Source: Rhodohalobacter sp. 614A (GTDB taxonomy: Bacteria > Bacteroidota > Rhodothermia > Balneolales > Balneolaceae). From it: 64,000 nucleotides of DNA. This document shows, in pieces, positions 35,629 through 43,846 of this stretch. The stretch is taken from positions 248,001 to 312,000 of the forward strand of contig NZ_JAKEDS010000002.1 in the NCBI RefSeq assembly GCF_021462415.1, read 5' to 3'. Made by a program: the position numbers and the translations under genes. The notes below the pieces were generated by a model. It had not been told where the DNA came from, did not search any database, and worked only from the letters and a program-made list of their open reading frames with translations. Each line of letters begins with the position of its first letter. Position 1 is the first letter of the stretch.

Positions 35629-36798
35629 TTGACTATTAACAAATATTCAATTGAACTTTTTTTAGATAAAACAGTAGAGAATAATTTTTTAGGATTCGAT
35701 CCATACGATGGTTGTGCAACATCATGTCACTTATTGAAGGCTAATAAACACCTGCGTTTATTTTGTCAATATTTTAATAAATTTAGTCCTATTAATTTCC
35801 GGCCGTTATTGGGTATTGATAAGCATATTATGCCCCAGGTTCTTGCATATTTTGGGTTAATTGTATTTAACGAAAAACTTGAAAATAAGTTTAAGCCCGA
35901 ACTCGATAATGCAGTATCCTTATTATTAGAGAAAAGTTTATTTGAGGAATATGGATATCATTGCTGGAATTCTTTAGGTTTTCCACTACAAATGCGCAAT
36001 TCTTACTCCCCATCTGATATTCCAGATGTGGTAGGTGGAAGCTTAATAGGACTTTTTTTTTTAGAGTATCATAAGAGGTATAATTCTAAAATTATATTAG
36101 AGGTTTTAGAAAGTCAGTATTCTTTTTTTCTAAATGAACTTTTTGTACCGATAGGATCTGATGAAGCTTTTATCAGATATCGTCCTACACAACCGAATCA
36201 TAAGGCTACTTACAATGCGTCTTTATTAGCATGTAATTTTTTGATCCAAGTGGGTACTTATTTAAATAAAAGAGATCATGAGAAGATAAAAAAATGCTAT
36301 AATTTTGTTTTAAACCACCAAAAAATTACTGGTGAATGGTTCTATACAATTGATCTTAAAACCCAATCTGAAAAAAAACAGGTGGATTTTCACCAAGGGT
36401 TTATACTGGATTGCATATTATTATTTATGGAGCAATATGGGTTTAAAGAGCCGTACCTATCGGCCTATGAAAGGGGGTTAAGCTTTTATTATAAAAAACA
36501 ATTCTTAGATACAGGTCAAGGGATTTATAGGTATCCTAAAAAATATCCAATTAATATCCATAATCAATCACAAGGCATCATAACTTTTGCCAAAGCATCA
36601 TGTATAGATATGAAATATCTACAGTTTGCAAGAGTAATTAAAAAATGGACACTTGCAAATATGTTTGACTTCAAGAAAGAATATTTTTATTACTTAAAAT
36701 TTCCAGTTATCAAATATGATATTCCATATATAAGATGGAGTGATTCTAACATGTTCTTAGCTCTTTCAACACTTAAAAATATTGAGGCTAATATTTAG
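35629..36798 (+). CDS. Polysaccharide-locus protein of unknown function, probable alpha/alpha toroid
   Basis: A 389-residue soluble protein with FLGFDPYDGCATSCHLLKAN near the start, SPINFRPLLGIDKHIMPQVL and paired helices with HxxLN/YNASLLACNF and KQVDFHQGFILDCI segments. It resembles proteins of O-antigen and capsule loci often mislabelled delta-aminolevulinic acid dehydratase; the periodic helices suggest a toroid like that of glycan epimerases or lyases. Role unknown; a sugar-modifying activity is only a guess. TTG start, with GAGG about 14 bases upstream. AT-rich like its neighbours. Confidence 0.55.
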   Translation: MTINKYSIELFLDKTVENNFLGFDPYDGCATSCHLLKANKHLRLFCQYFNKFSPINFRPLLGIDKHIMPQVLAYFGLIVFNEKLENKFKPELDNAVSLLLEKSLFEEYGYHCWNSLGFPLQMRNSYSPSDIPDVVGGSLIGLFFLEYHKRYNSKIILEVLESQYSFFLNELFVPIGSDEAFIRYRPTQPNHKATYNASLLACNFLIQVGTYLNKRDHEKIKKCYNFVLNHQKITGEWFYTIDLKTQSEKKQVDFHQGFILDCILLFMEQYGFKEPYLSAYERGLSFYYKKQFLDTGQGIYRYPKKYPINIHNQSQGIITFAKASCIDMKYLQFARVIKKWTLANMFDFKKEYFYYLKFPVIKYDIPYIRWSDSNMFLALSTLKNIEANI

Positions 36799-36840
36799 CC
36801 GATTGTTTTCAAAAAACATGCATGTTAAGATTTAACCGTG

Positions 36841-37371
36841 ATGTTGAAATTAAATAAATTTAAAAAAATATTTTTTTTGGTACTGTATTATGGTATAGCA
36901 TGTAGGTTACCAAATATTTCTTTTCCAGGAGGGAAAGTTTACAATTGGTTTCGAATACTTTGCTTAAAGAAAATTATTAAAATAGGTGATGGATGTCGAA
37001 TTATGGCTGGTGTTTACATTGGAGATGGAAATGATATTGAAATAGGGAATAATTGTAATATCAATGAGGGTGTTCGTCTTGATAATGTAAAAATTGGAAA
37101 CAATGTAATGATCGCACGAGAAAGTGTTTTTTTAGGTAAAATGCATGAATTTAAAAATATTTCTATACCCATGATTGAACAAGGGATCAAGGGTAAAAAA
37201 TTTACAATTATCGAAGATGACGTTTGGATAGGTATTAGAACAATTGTAATGCCTGGTATTACAATTAAGAAGGGATCGATAATCGCTGCTGGAGCTGTTT
37301 TAACAAAGGATACTTCAACAAATGGAATTTATGGAGGTATTCCAGCAAGATTAATTAAAGAAAGAGAGTAA
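36841..37371 (+). CDS. Hexapeptide-repeat O-acetyltransferase
   Basis: A 177-residue left-handed beta-helix protein with repeats such as IGDGCRIMAGVYIGDGN and IGNNCNINEGVRLDNVKIGN, then DDVWIGIRTIVMPGITIKKG and the family end AAGAVLTKDTSTNGIYGGIP. It lacks an obvious substrate domain and is typical of maltose/galactoside-type acetyltransferases used to decorate polysaccharides. ATG at 36841 is preferred over the adjacent GTG at 36838. Last gene of the strongly AT-rich part. Confidence 0.85.
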   Translation: MLKLNKFKKIFFLVLYYGIACRLPNISFPGGKVYNWFRILCLKKIIKIGDGCRIMAGVYIGDGNDIEIGNNCNINEGVRLDNVKIGNNVMIARESVFLGKMHEFKNISIPMIEQGIKGKKFTIIEDDVWIGIRTIVMPGITIKKGSIIAAGAVLTKDTSTNGIYGGIPARLIKERE

Positions 37372-37425
37372 TACTCTAAAGTTTTTTTGTGAAAATCACA
37401 ATATTGATAGGTGAAATTTAGAATA

Positions 37426-38469
37426 ATGAGTGTACTGTTCCATCTTGGCCACCCGGCACATTTTCATCTTTTTAAAAATGTGATTCAAAAATTAAAGGAT
37501 GAAGGACAAACTGTTCATATACTTGTAAAAGAAAAAGATGTCTTAATTGACCTATTAGAAGAGAGTGGATTTGATTATGGAAATATTTTGCCTGAAGGTA
37601 AGTCTGCTGGAAAACTTGGTTTAGTCAGGGATATGTTTATCCGGGGGCAAAGAATCATTTCTTACTGTAAAGAGCACCGCCCAGATTTGTTAATCGGTAC
37701 ATCACCCGACATTTCGTATGTTGGAAAATATTTGAACATTCCATCTGTAAATGTAAATGAAGATGATGCGAATGTTGTGCCACTGTATGCATGGATTTCG
37801 TATCCCTGGGCTACTGAGATTATCAGTCCTGAATGTTGCAATAATGGACGCTGGACAAATAAAACCACTCCTTATAAAGGATATCATGAGTTAGCCTATC
37901 TTCATCCCGATCATTTTACACCGGATGAAAAAATAGTTTCGAGATATATGGATCCTGAATCGATATTTTTCGTTCTGAGATTTTCCGGTTTAAAAGCACA
38001 TCACGATACCGGCATTCGGGGAATTGATAATGATGTGGCAAAAGAGCTGGTCTCTATGCTGGTTCAGCATGGCAATGTGTATATCACATCAGAAAGGTCA
38101 CTAGAAAAGCACTTTGAACCGTATCGCTTACAAATCAATGCAAAAGATATACACCATATTTTAGCACATTCAAATCTTGTAATTGGCGACAGCCAAACCA
38201 TGTCTGCCGAAGCGGGAGTTCTTGGTACGCCATACATACGTTTTAACGATTTTGTGGGAAAAATTGGATATTTAAAGGATTTAGAGGAAAAATATAAATT
38301 AGGTTTTGGCATTACACCAGACCAACCCGGTGAACTTCTAAGAATTTCTGAAGAATTGGCCTCCTCTGATGTAAAGGATGAGTTCCAAAAAAGAAGGGCA
38401 TTTATGTTATCTGAGAATATCAATACTGCTGATTTTATTTATACACAAATAAAAAAATATTTATGCTAA
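37426..38469 (+). CDS. DUF354-family protein (MurG-like glycosyltransferase fold)
   Basis: About 347 residues. FHLGHPAHFHLFKNVIQKLK at the N-terminus, LLIGTSPDISYVGKYLNIPS, HELAYLHPDHFTPDE and the C-terminal VIGDSQTMSAEAGVLGTPYI are the DUF354 pattern, a GT-B fold group whose role in polysaccharide loci is not established. A second copy is at 43847 with the same landmarks. ATG at 37426 aligns with the start of that copy; a GTG lies at 37411. The stop overlaps the next gene by 7 bases, suggesting coupling with the 2-epimerase. Confidence 0.8.
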   Translation: MSVLFHLGHPAHFHLFKNVIQKLKDEGQTVHILVKEKDVLIDLLEESGFDYGNILPEGKSAGKLGLVRDMFIRGQRIISYCKEHRPDLLIGTSPDISYVGKYLNIPSVNVNEDDANVVPLYAWISYPWATEIISPECCNNGRWTNKTTPYKGYHELAYLHPDHFTPDEKIVSRYMDPESIFFVLRFSGLKAHHDTGIRGIDNDVAKELVSMLVQHGNVYITSERSLEKHFEPYRLQINAKDIHHILAHSNLVIGDSQTMSAEAGVLGTPYIRFNDFVGKIGYLKDLEEKYKLGFGITPDQPGELLRISEELASSDVKDEFQKRRAFMLSENINTADFIYTQIKKYLC

Positions 38470-39548
38470 TTGACATCATTGCCGGTGCAAGGCCCAATTT
38501 CATGAAGATTGCACCAATCATCAGGGAAATTGAAAAAAGCCGGAAAGAAGGGGCAGATTTATCGTATCGGCTGATTCACACCGGGCAGCATTACGACCGG
38601 AATATGAGCGGCAGCTTTTTTGAGCAACTGGGAATTCCCGATCCTCACTATAACCTTGGGGTGGGAAGCGATACCCAGGCCGGGCAGACGGCAAAGATCA
38701 TGACTCGTTATGAAGAGATATTGTTCGACAAACCTGCCGATCTGTGCCTGGTTGTTGGGGATGTAACGTCAACAATGGCGTGTGCTATTACGGCAAAAAA
38801 AATGCACATCACGGTAGCCCATGTGGAGGGAGGAATCCGGTCCGGCGACCGGCGAATGCCGGAAGAGATTAATCGCTTGGTAACAGACTCCATTACCGAT
38901 CATTTCTTTACCACCAGCCAGACGGCAAACGAAAATTTAAAAAGGGAAGGGGTTGAAGAGAGCAAGATCCATTTTGTAGGTAACACCATGATCGACACCC
39001 TTCTTGGAAATATGGACAGGCTTATAAAGCCCGGGGTTTGGGACGAGGCAGGTTTGAAAGAAAAAGAGTACCTGGTTATGACCCTCCACCGGCCGTCTAA
39101 TGTAGATGAAGAGGAGCAGTTGAAAAGTCTCATTTCGGAGATCATCTCTTCAAGCAAAGAACTGCCGGTCATTTTTCCGGTCCATCCGCGTACAAGGAAG
39201 AATCTTGAAAAACTGGGTATTGAATACGACTCTTTGATCTATACAGATCCGTTAAGCTACCTGGAGTTTAATTATCTCGTCAGGCACTCCAAAGCGGTCA
39301 TTACCGATTCCGGCGGCATTACGGAAGAAACAACCGTGATGGGGATTCCGTGCATGACCCTTCGAGACAGCACAGAACGCCCGGAAACCTGTATAACCGG
39401 TACCAACGAACTTCTGGGGACCGACCCAAGAGCCATTAAACCCGCCATGGAAAAATTGTTCAGCGGCAAGTGGAAAGAGGGGAGTATCCCTGAATTATGG
39501 GATGGCAGGACGGCGAAAAGGATTGTGGATATATTTACTTCGTTTTGA
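38463..39548 (+). CDS. Non-hydrolysing UDP-GlcNAc 2-epimerase (WecB/WbpI-like)
   Basis: A 361-residue epimerase. IIAGARPNFMKIAPIIREIE, RLIHTGQHYDRNMSGSFFEQ, LVVGDVTSTMACAITAKK, HVEGGIRSGDRRMPEEINR and ITDSGGITEETTVMGIPCM are diagnostic. It converts UDP-GlcNAc to UDP-ManNAc, or, as WbpI, the 2,3-diacetamido glucuronate to the mannuronate form. Either substrate fits the WecG-type transferase at 11350 or the WbpB/D/E genes at 23.5-27.0 kb. Composition returns to host-like here, marking the right edge of the AT-rich cassette. Confidence 0.9.
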   Translation: MLIDIIAGARPNFMKIAPIIREIEKSRKEGADLSYRLIHTGQHYDRNMSGSFFEQLGIPDPHYNLGVGSDTQAGQTAKIMTRYEEILFDKPADLCLVVGDVTSTMACAITAKKMHITVAHVEGGIRSGDRRMPEEINRLVTDSITDHFFTTSQTANENLKREGVEESKIHFVGNTMIDTLLGNMDRLIKPGVWDEAGLKEKEYLVMTLHRPSNVDEEEQLKSLISEIISSSKELPVIFPVHPRTRKNLEKLGIEYDSLIYTDPLSYLEFNYLVRHSKAVITDSGGITEETTVMGIPCMTLRDSTERPETCITGTNELLGTDPRAIKPAMEKLFSGKWKEGSIPELWDGRTAKRIVDIFTSF

Positions 39549-39667
39549 GTGCAAAAAGCAGTATTTCTGTGTGTGATTTCAGGATTGATTTGAATTTTCA
39601 TTTGTGGTTGAAGTGGAAGCACTGATTTTCATGAGTATGATGATTATTTTCCGGAGTGTTTACACAA

Positions 39668-39808
39668 ATGATCGATTCGATTCTTTTGAAATTGTTTGAA
39701 ATCACCGGTTTGGTCAGGTTTGAAGGTACTCATCTTCAAGACAATGACGAAGATGAAGAGGATCACGTAGCGAAAAAGTACCTAAAGGATTTGTTGAATA
39801 ACCAGTAA
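39668..39808 (+). CDS. Small hypothetical protein coupled to vanZ
   Basis: A 46-residue frame from ATG 39668 to TAA 39806-39808 whose stop overlaps the VanZ ATG (TAATG), a classic translational-coupling arrangement. The peptide begins MIDSILLKLFEITGLVRFEG, has a short hydrophobic N-half and an acidic run DNDEDEED. No family recognised. The exact stop/start overlap is the main reason to regard it as real. Confidence 0.4.
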   Translation: MIDSILLKLFEITGLVRFEGTHLQDNDEDEEDHVAKKYLKDLLNNQ

Positions 39809-40212
39809 TGAAGATTATCAGTCCCGCTCTCACAATATTTTTTTATATACTGGTGATTCTGATTCTTTACCTGCTGCCAACGGGTAGTGTTAATCTCAAT
39901 AAACCGGTTATTGCCTCTTTCCGGCTGGACTCTTTGCTCCACATGCTTCTTTTTCTTCCATGGATGTATTTTAACAGCCAATTTCGCCGGCATCAAGGGA
40001 AATTGATTCGCACCAGATCGATTATTATCTGGCTGTTTTCGGGGATATTATTAGCCTCGGGGATCGAATGGATACACCTGTTGGTTTCTTACAGGATATT
40101 TAATTTTAAAGATATGTTTTATAACATCGCAGGACTTTTACTGGGAATGGCTCTGGTTCCTGTGGTAAATAAGATTCGCGGTATGTCTGCCGCATCTTTG
40201 AAGAATGATTAG
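39808..40212 (+). CDS. VanZ-family membrane protein
   Basis: A 134-residue protein with four hydrophobic helices and the VanZ-like pattern: DSLLHMLLFLPWMYF, then GILLASGIEWIHLLVSYRIF and NFKDMFYNIAGLLLGM, in which the conserved Glu, Asp and Asn of this family occur. VanZ-like proteins are found beside capsule, exosortase and antibiotic-resistance genes; the biochemical role is unclear. Coupled to a 46-residue frame upstream. Confidence 0.8.
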   Translation: MKIISPALTIFFYILVILILYLLPTGSVNLNKPVIASFRLDSLLHMLLFLPWMYFNSQFRRHQGKLIRTRSIIIWLFSGILLASGIEWIHLLVSYRIFNFKDMFYNIAGLLLGMALVPVVNKIRGMSAASLKND

Positions 40213-40553
40213 CATTTTCCAATGCTAAAAACATATTCTTTACCGTTTACATTACTTACTTTAATGCGGACTTGATATAAAAAAAGATCAATTTCAGTTT
40301 GATATAACAGAAAAGAACACAGAACAGGAGATCCTTAGCCAGGCTCAGGATGGCGGTAAAAGGATCGAACATTCTCATGAAAATCCTTATGTCGGACCTT
40401 CACTAATTATTAAAATTTATTAATAAATCAATTGCTTTCATTCCGGAAATGGTTTATAATCGGACAACGGGTAAAATTATTGCATGATTGTTTTACCTCA
40501 GAAATGGCTATGAAGGTCTATCTAAACTATTCTTTTAAAGTGGGGTTAACTGC
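40213..40553 (+). other. Gap with a possible degraded coding remnant
   Basis: No intact gene. A frame ending at TAA 40421-40423 and reaching back to about 40267 reads as protein-like (DIKKDQFQFDITEKNTEQ, later NPYVGPSLIIKIY) but has no start codon, so it may be the tail of a lost gene. The remainder (40424-40553) is AT-rich leader for the sugar transferase that starts with GTG at 40554; I see no convincing promoter there. Confidence 0.35.
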
Positions 40554-41630
40554 GTGTTTGAATCTGTTTTAACCAGGGTTAATGAAAGTGAAAGAAAGCC
40601 GCCAAGCTACGGAAAGGAGCTTGACGCGAAACTTTATGCTTACCTGAATACACTTGTAGACGAAAATACTGTTTCCAATCTTGCCTGGGATTTTCATAAA
40701 AATGAATCGGAGATCCCTGATAATCTGTACCGGCATACCGGTTTGGTCAATCTCCATCGGATCAATGATATCAAAAGGATTAATAAATACCTGGAAGCAG
40801 CCAACAGAAACCTTACAAACGGCCAGTACCTGGTGATTTCTATGGAAACGATGTCTTCCCGGAGAACCAGGATTCTTAACAAATACCCGTCAGGGTTCAA
40901 CAGGATCTACTATTTCTTCGACTTTTTCCTGAAGCGGGTATTTCCCAAGTGGAAACCGACCCGGAAGCTCTATTTTTTGATTACGAAAGGAAGAAACCGG
41001 GTCATTTCTCTTACGGAAGGGTTGGCAAGAATGATCTCCTGCGGATTTGAGATTGTTGATTTTAAAAAGGCAGCTTACAATACGTATATCGTTGCAAGGA
41101 AAGTAAAGGAACCGGCCTATGACATGCAGCCCACCTACGGAGCGCTGATACGGCTAAACAGAGTTGGGAAAGGTGGAAAGATGTTCAGGGTATTTAAGAT
41201 GCGCACGATGTATCCCTATTCTGAGTATCTGCAAGATTATATTTTTAAAAAGCATGACCTGAGAGAAGGCGGGAAGTTTAGGAATGATTTTCGAATGACA
41301 AGCTGGGGTAAGTTTTTCCGAAGATACTGGATTGATGAATTGCCGATGGTTATCAATTGGTTCCGGGGAGAGATGAAACTGGTGGGAGTGAGGCCGTTGA
41401 GTAAACATTATTTTGAGTTGTATCCCAAAAGTCTCCAGGAAATGAGGGTAAAGGTAAAGCCCGGCCTGGTTCCTCCTTACTATGCAGATATGCCGAAAAC
41501 CCTTGAAGAGATTGAGGAGTCGGAACGTAATTATCTCATTGCATATGAGAAGAGCCCGTTTCTTACGGATGTGCGGTACTTCTTTAGGGCATTTTTGAAT
41601 ATTTTCTTGAAGGGTGCACGGAGTAAGTAA
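40554..41630 (+). CDS. Sugar transferase with catalytic domain but no membrane helix
   Basis: A 358-residue protein. Residues ~195-358 match the catalytic part of bacterial sugar transferases: LIRLNRVGKGGKMFRVFKMR, RYWIDELPMVINWFRGEMKL with the Asp-Glu pair, VGVRPLS and VKPGLVPPYYAD. The N-terminal hydrophobic re-entrant helix that normally anchors priming transferases is missing; instead there are ~190 polar residues (including GRNRVISLTEGLARMISCGF) that look like a methyltransferase-fold remnant. It may work on a soluble or different acceptor, or need a partner. It starts at GTG. Confidence 0.7.
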   Translation: MFESVLTRVNESERKPPSYGKELDAKLYAYLNTLVDENTVSNLAWDFHKNESEIPDNLYRHTGLVNLHRINDIKRINKYLEAANRNLTNGQYLVISMETMSSRRTRILNKYPSGFNRIYYFFDFFLKRVFPKWKPTRKLYFLITKGRNRVISLTEGLARMISCGFEIVDFKKAAYNTYIVARKVKEPAYDMQPTYGALIRLNRVGKGGKMFRVFKMRTMYPYSEYLQDYIFKKHDLREGGKFRNDFRMTSWGKFFRRYWIDELPMVINWFRGEMKLVGVRPLSKHYFELYPKSLQEMRVKVKPGLVPPYYADMPKTLEEIEESERNYLIAYEKSPFLTDVRYFFRAFLNIFLKGARSK

Positions 41631-41639
41631 AAAAAGTCA

Positions 41640-42235
41640 TTGTGAGCGTTGGGAGATCGCTTCATTTTGTTCGCGATGACGGTAGCGGGTTGTGAGTATG
41701 TTTTCTTTTCTATCTAATGAACAAGTCATTGCGAGGGAGCCTGCGACCGTGGCCCCGAAGGGGTGCCTTTGGCACAATCCCCGTATGTCATGATGCTTCT
41801 TATCTTGTTGGGGATCGCTTCACGCTGTTCGCGATGACGATGGTGGGTTGGGGGATGTTTTCTATCCAATGAACAAGTCATTGCGAGGGAGCCTGTGACC
41901 GTGGCCCCGAAGGGGTGCCTTTGGCACAATCTCCGTACGTCACGATGCTTCTTATCTTGTTGGGGATCGCTTCACGCTGTTTGCGATGACGGTAGTAGGT
42001 TGGGAGATCGCTTCACTTTGTTCGCGATGACGGTAGTGGGTTGGGGGGATGTTTTCTTTTCTATCCAATGAACAAGTCATTGCGAGGGAGCTTGCGACTG
42101 CGGCCCCGAAGGGGTGCCTTTGGCACAATCTCCGTATGTCATGATGCTTCTTATCTTGTTGGGGATCGCTTCACGCTATTCGCGATGACGGTGGTGGGTT
42201 GGGGGATCGCTTCACGTTGTTCGCGATGACTTGAG
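41640..42235. repeat. Tandem REP-like repeat array, about 152-bp unit
   Basis: Units starting ACAAGTCATTGCGAGGGAGC lie at 41721, 41873 and 42072, spaced 152 and 199 bases (the longer spacing holds an extra ATCGCTTCAC...GCGATGACGG sub-unit). Each has CCCC-GAA-GGGG and GTGCC-TTT-GGCAC hairpins and a GGGATCGCTTCACGCTGTTC segment. The array fills the space between two convergent genes and has no real coding potential. Such hairpin-rich arrays may end transcription or be mobilised by RAYT transposases. Confidence 0.8.
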
Positions 42236-42248
42236 GGGGCTTTATCTT

Positions 42249-43580
42249 TCAGTTCTTGCCCCAGAATGGTACATAAGCTGTCATTACATCATAACGGTAT
42301 TTAATGTAAAAGACGCCGCTCCATTTCCAGAAAATAATGCTAATGCAGGTAGCAATCGCGGCTCCTTCAATACCATAAGCAGGAATAAGAATGTAGTTCA
42401 GAAGAAAGCTCAATACAGACGAAGCGAGAGTAATATTTTGAAAGGCGATCTGGCTGTCGGTCATCTGCATAAAATAACCTTCTGATCCAGCCCATGCCCC
42501 GGCCAAATTGCCAATCGATAAAATGATAAGCGCATTTTTGCCGGATACAAATTCATTTCCAAATATCGAAAGGATAAAATCAGGAAACAGAACCAGAATC
42601 AGAAACAACGGAAGGGTACAGAAAAAGATGACAGAACTTGAATATCGAATTACTTTTCGGAGTTCTTGTATTTTGTTTTGGGAATAGAGCTCAGAAAATT
42701 TTGGTGTTACCACTACATTCACCGACGTCCAAAAAAGCAGCAGTAAGCCCGATAATTTTAAGGAAATATTATAGATGCCAACATCTTGTTCTGTTAAAAA
42801 TGCTCCTACCATAATTGTGTCTATCCAACTATTCCAAAAGACCAGTGATCCTGCGAGAAGCAATGGCATGGAAAGTTTAAAAAGACGGGAAAAGTCATAT
42901 CGGTTCATTCTTCGCCTGCCGGATTTGAAAGGATGAATATCATCTGTAATTAACCAGTAGAAACTTAATATCGTGATGAGATACAACCCGATTATGTAAG
43001 CAATTAATACAATCAGGTTTTGATGCCAGATGAGGATAAAAATCAACAAGAGCAGGAGAGCACTGATATGTCTGGCGACAAACCGAATAAAGACGTATCG
43101 GTTGATTTTCTCAAGCCCCTGGAGAGTTCCGGCATTGAGGTTAATAATACTCAGAGGGAAAACGGCAAGGGATGAGAGTTCGAATGTCAGTGTCAGATCC
43201 GGATTTTTAAAAAGAGTGCCGGCTATCCATTCCGCTAAAATAAATACAAGTAAAGAAGCTATAACAGATAAAACAGTAACGATAAGTAAAGCCGGCTTGT
43301 AGGACGATACGATGTCTTCAGGATCACGAAGACTGGCTGTAATTTTAACAATCGCCATATCCAGCCCTGCCGTTCCGAGAATGGAACCAAACAGAATTGC
43401 ACTTAGTGCCAATGAGAATTCTCCCCAAGTTTGTGCTCCAAAAAAACGTGCTACAACAAACGCAAACAGGTAAGCGCATGCCAAACCGGCTATTTTTACG
43501 AACAGGCTTCTGGATGCTCCCGAAAGGATGTCTGAATAGTCGCCTCTAAATATCGTTTTAAAAGGGTTGATTACTGGCAA
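42249..43580 (-). CDS. Polysaccharide flippase (Wzx-like, MATE/PST superfamily)
   Basis: A 443-residue protein with about 12-14 hydrophobic helices. ILSGASRSLFVKIAGLACAY and ARFFGAQTWGEFSLALSAIL are the N-terminal flippase pattern, and SVNVVVTPKFSELYSQNKIQ is typical of the middle of the protein. It is only distantly like the flippase at 29564. It is divergent from the DUF354 gene at 43847 with 266 bases between them, and convergent with the repeat array. Likely flips a lipid-linked repeat unit different from that of the AT-rich cassette. Confidence 0.85.
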   Translation of the reverse strand: MPVINPFKTIFRGDYSDILSGASRSLFVKIAGLACAYLFAFVVARFFGAQTWGEFSLALSAILFGSILGTAGLDMAIVKITASLRDPEDIVSSYKPALLIVTVLSVIASLLVFILAEWIAGTLFKNPDLTLTFELSSLAVFPLSIINLNAGTLQGLEKINRYVFIRFVARHISALLLLLIFILIWHQNLIVLIAYIIGLYLITILSFYWLITDDIHPFKSGRRRMNRYDFSRLFKLSMPLLLAGSLVFWNSWIDTIMVGAFLTEQDVGIYNISLKLSGLLLLFWTSVNVVVTPKFSELYSQNKIQELRKVIRYSSSVIFFCTLPLFLILVLFPDFILSIFGNEFVSGKNALIILSIGNLAGAWAGSEGYFMQMTDSQIAFQNITLASSVLSFLLNYILIPAYGIEGAAIATCISIIFWKWSGVFYIKYRYDVMTAYVPFWGKN

Positions 43581-43846
43581 AATGGATTTGTGGAAAATGT
43601 GCAGATGAAGAATTCTGAAACGTCATTCTGAAGATTGTTCCTCACACAAAATGGAGCTTGCAGTGTATGTATCATTGATGACAAATATGGCTAAAACCGT
43701 GATCATTAAAAAGGCAACTATTGGTTAATGTCTGATCTCATACATGTTTTTATTTTTCTACCCTGAATAAAAGTTTATTTTCCACGAATAGATTTAAAAA
43801 GATCGTGTATAACGTTATAGCATGATGTAAAGCTTCTACATAGTTA

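Noticed and set aside
41726-42485. Frames across the 152-bp repeat array and into the flippase gene
   Set aside because: They consist of repeat sequence or the complement of the flippase; no start signals and no domain.
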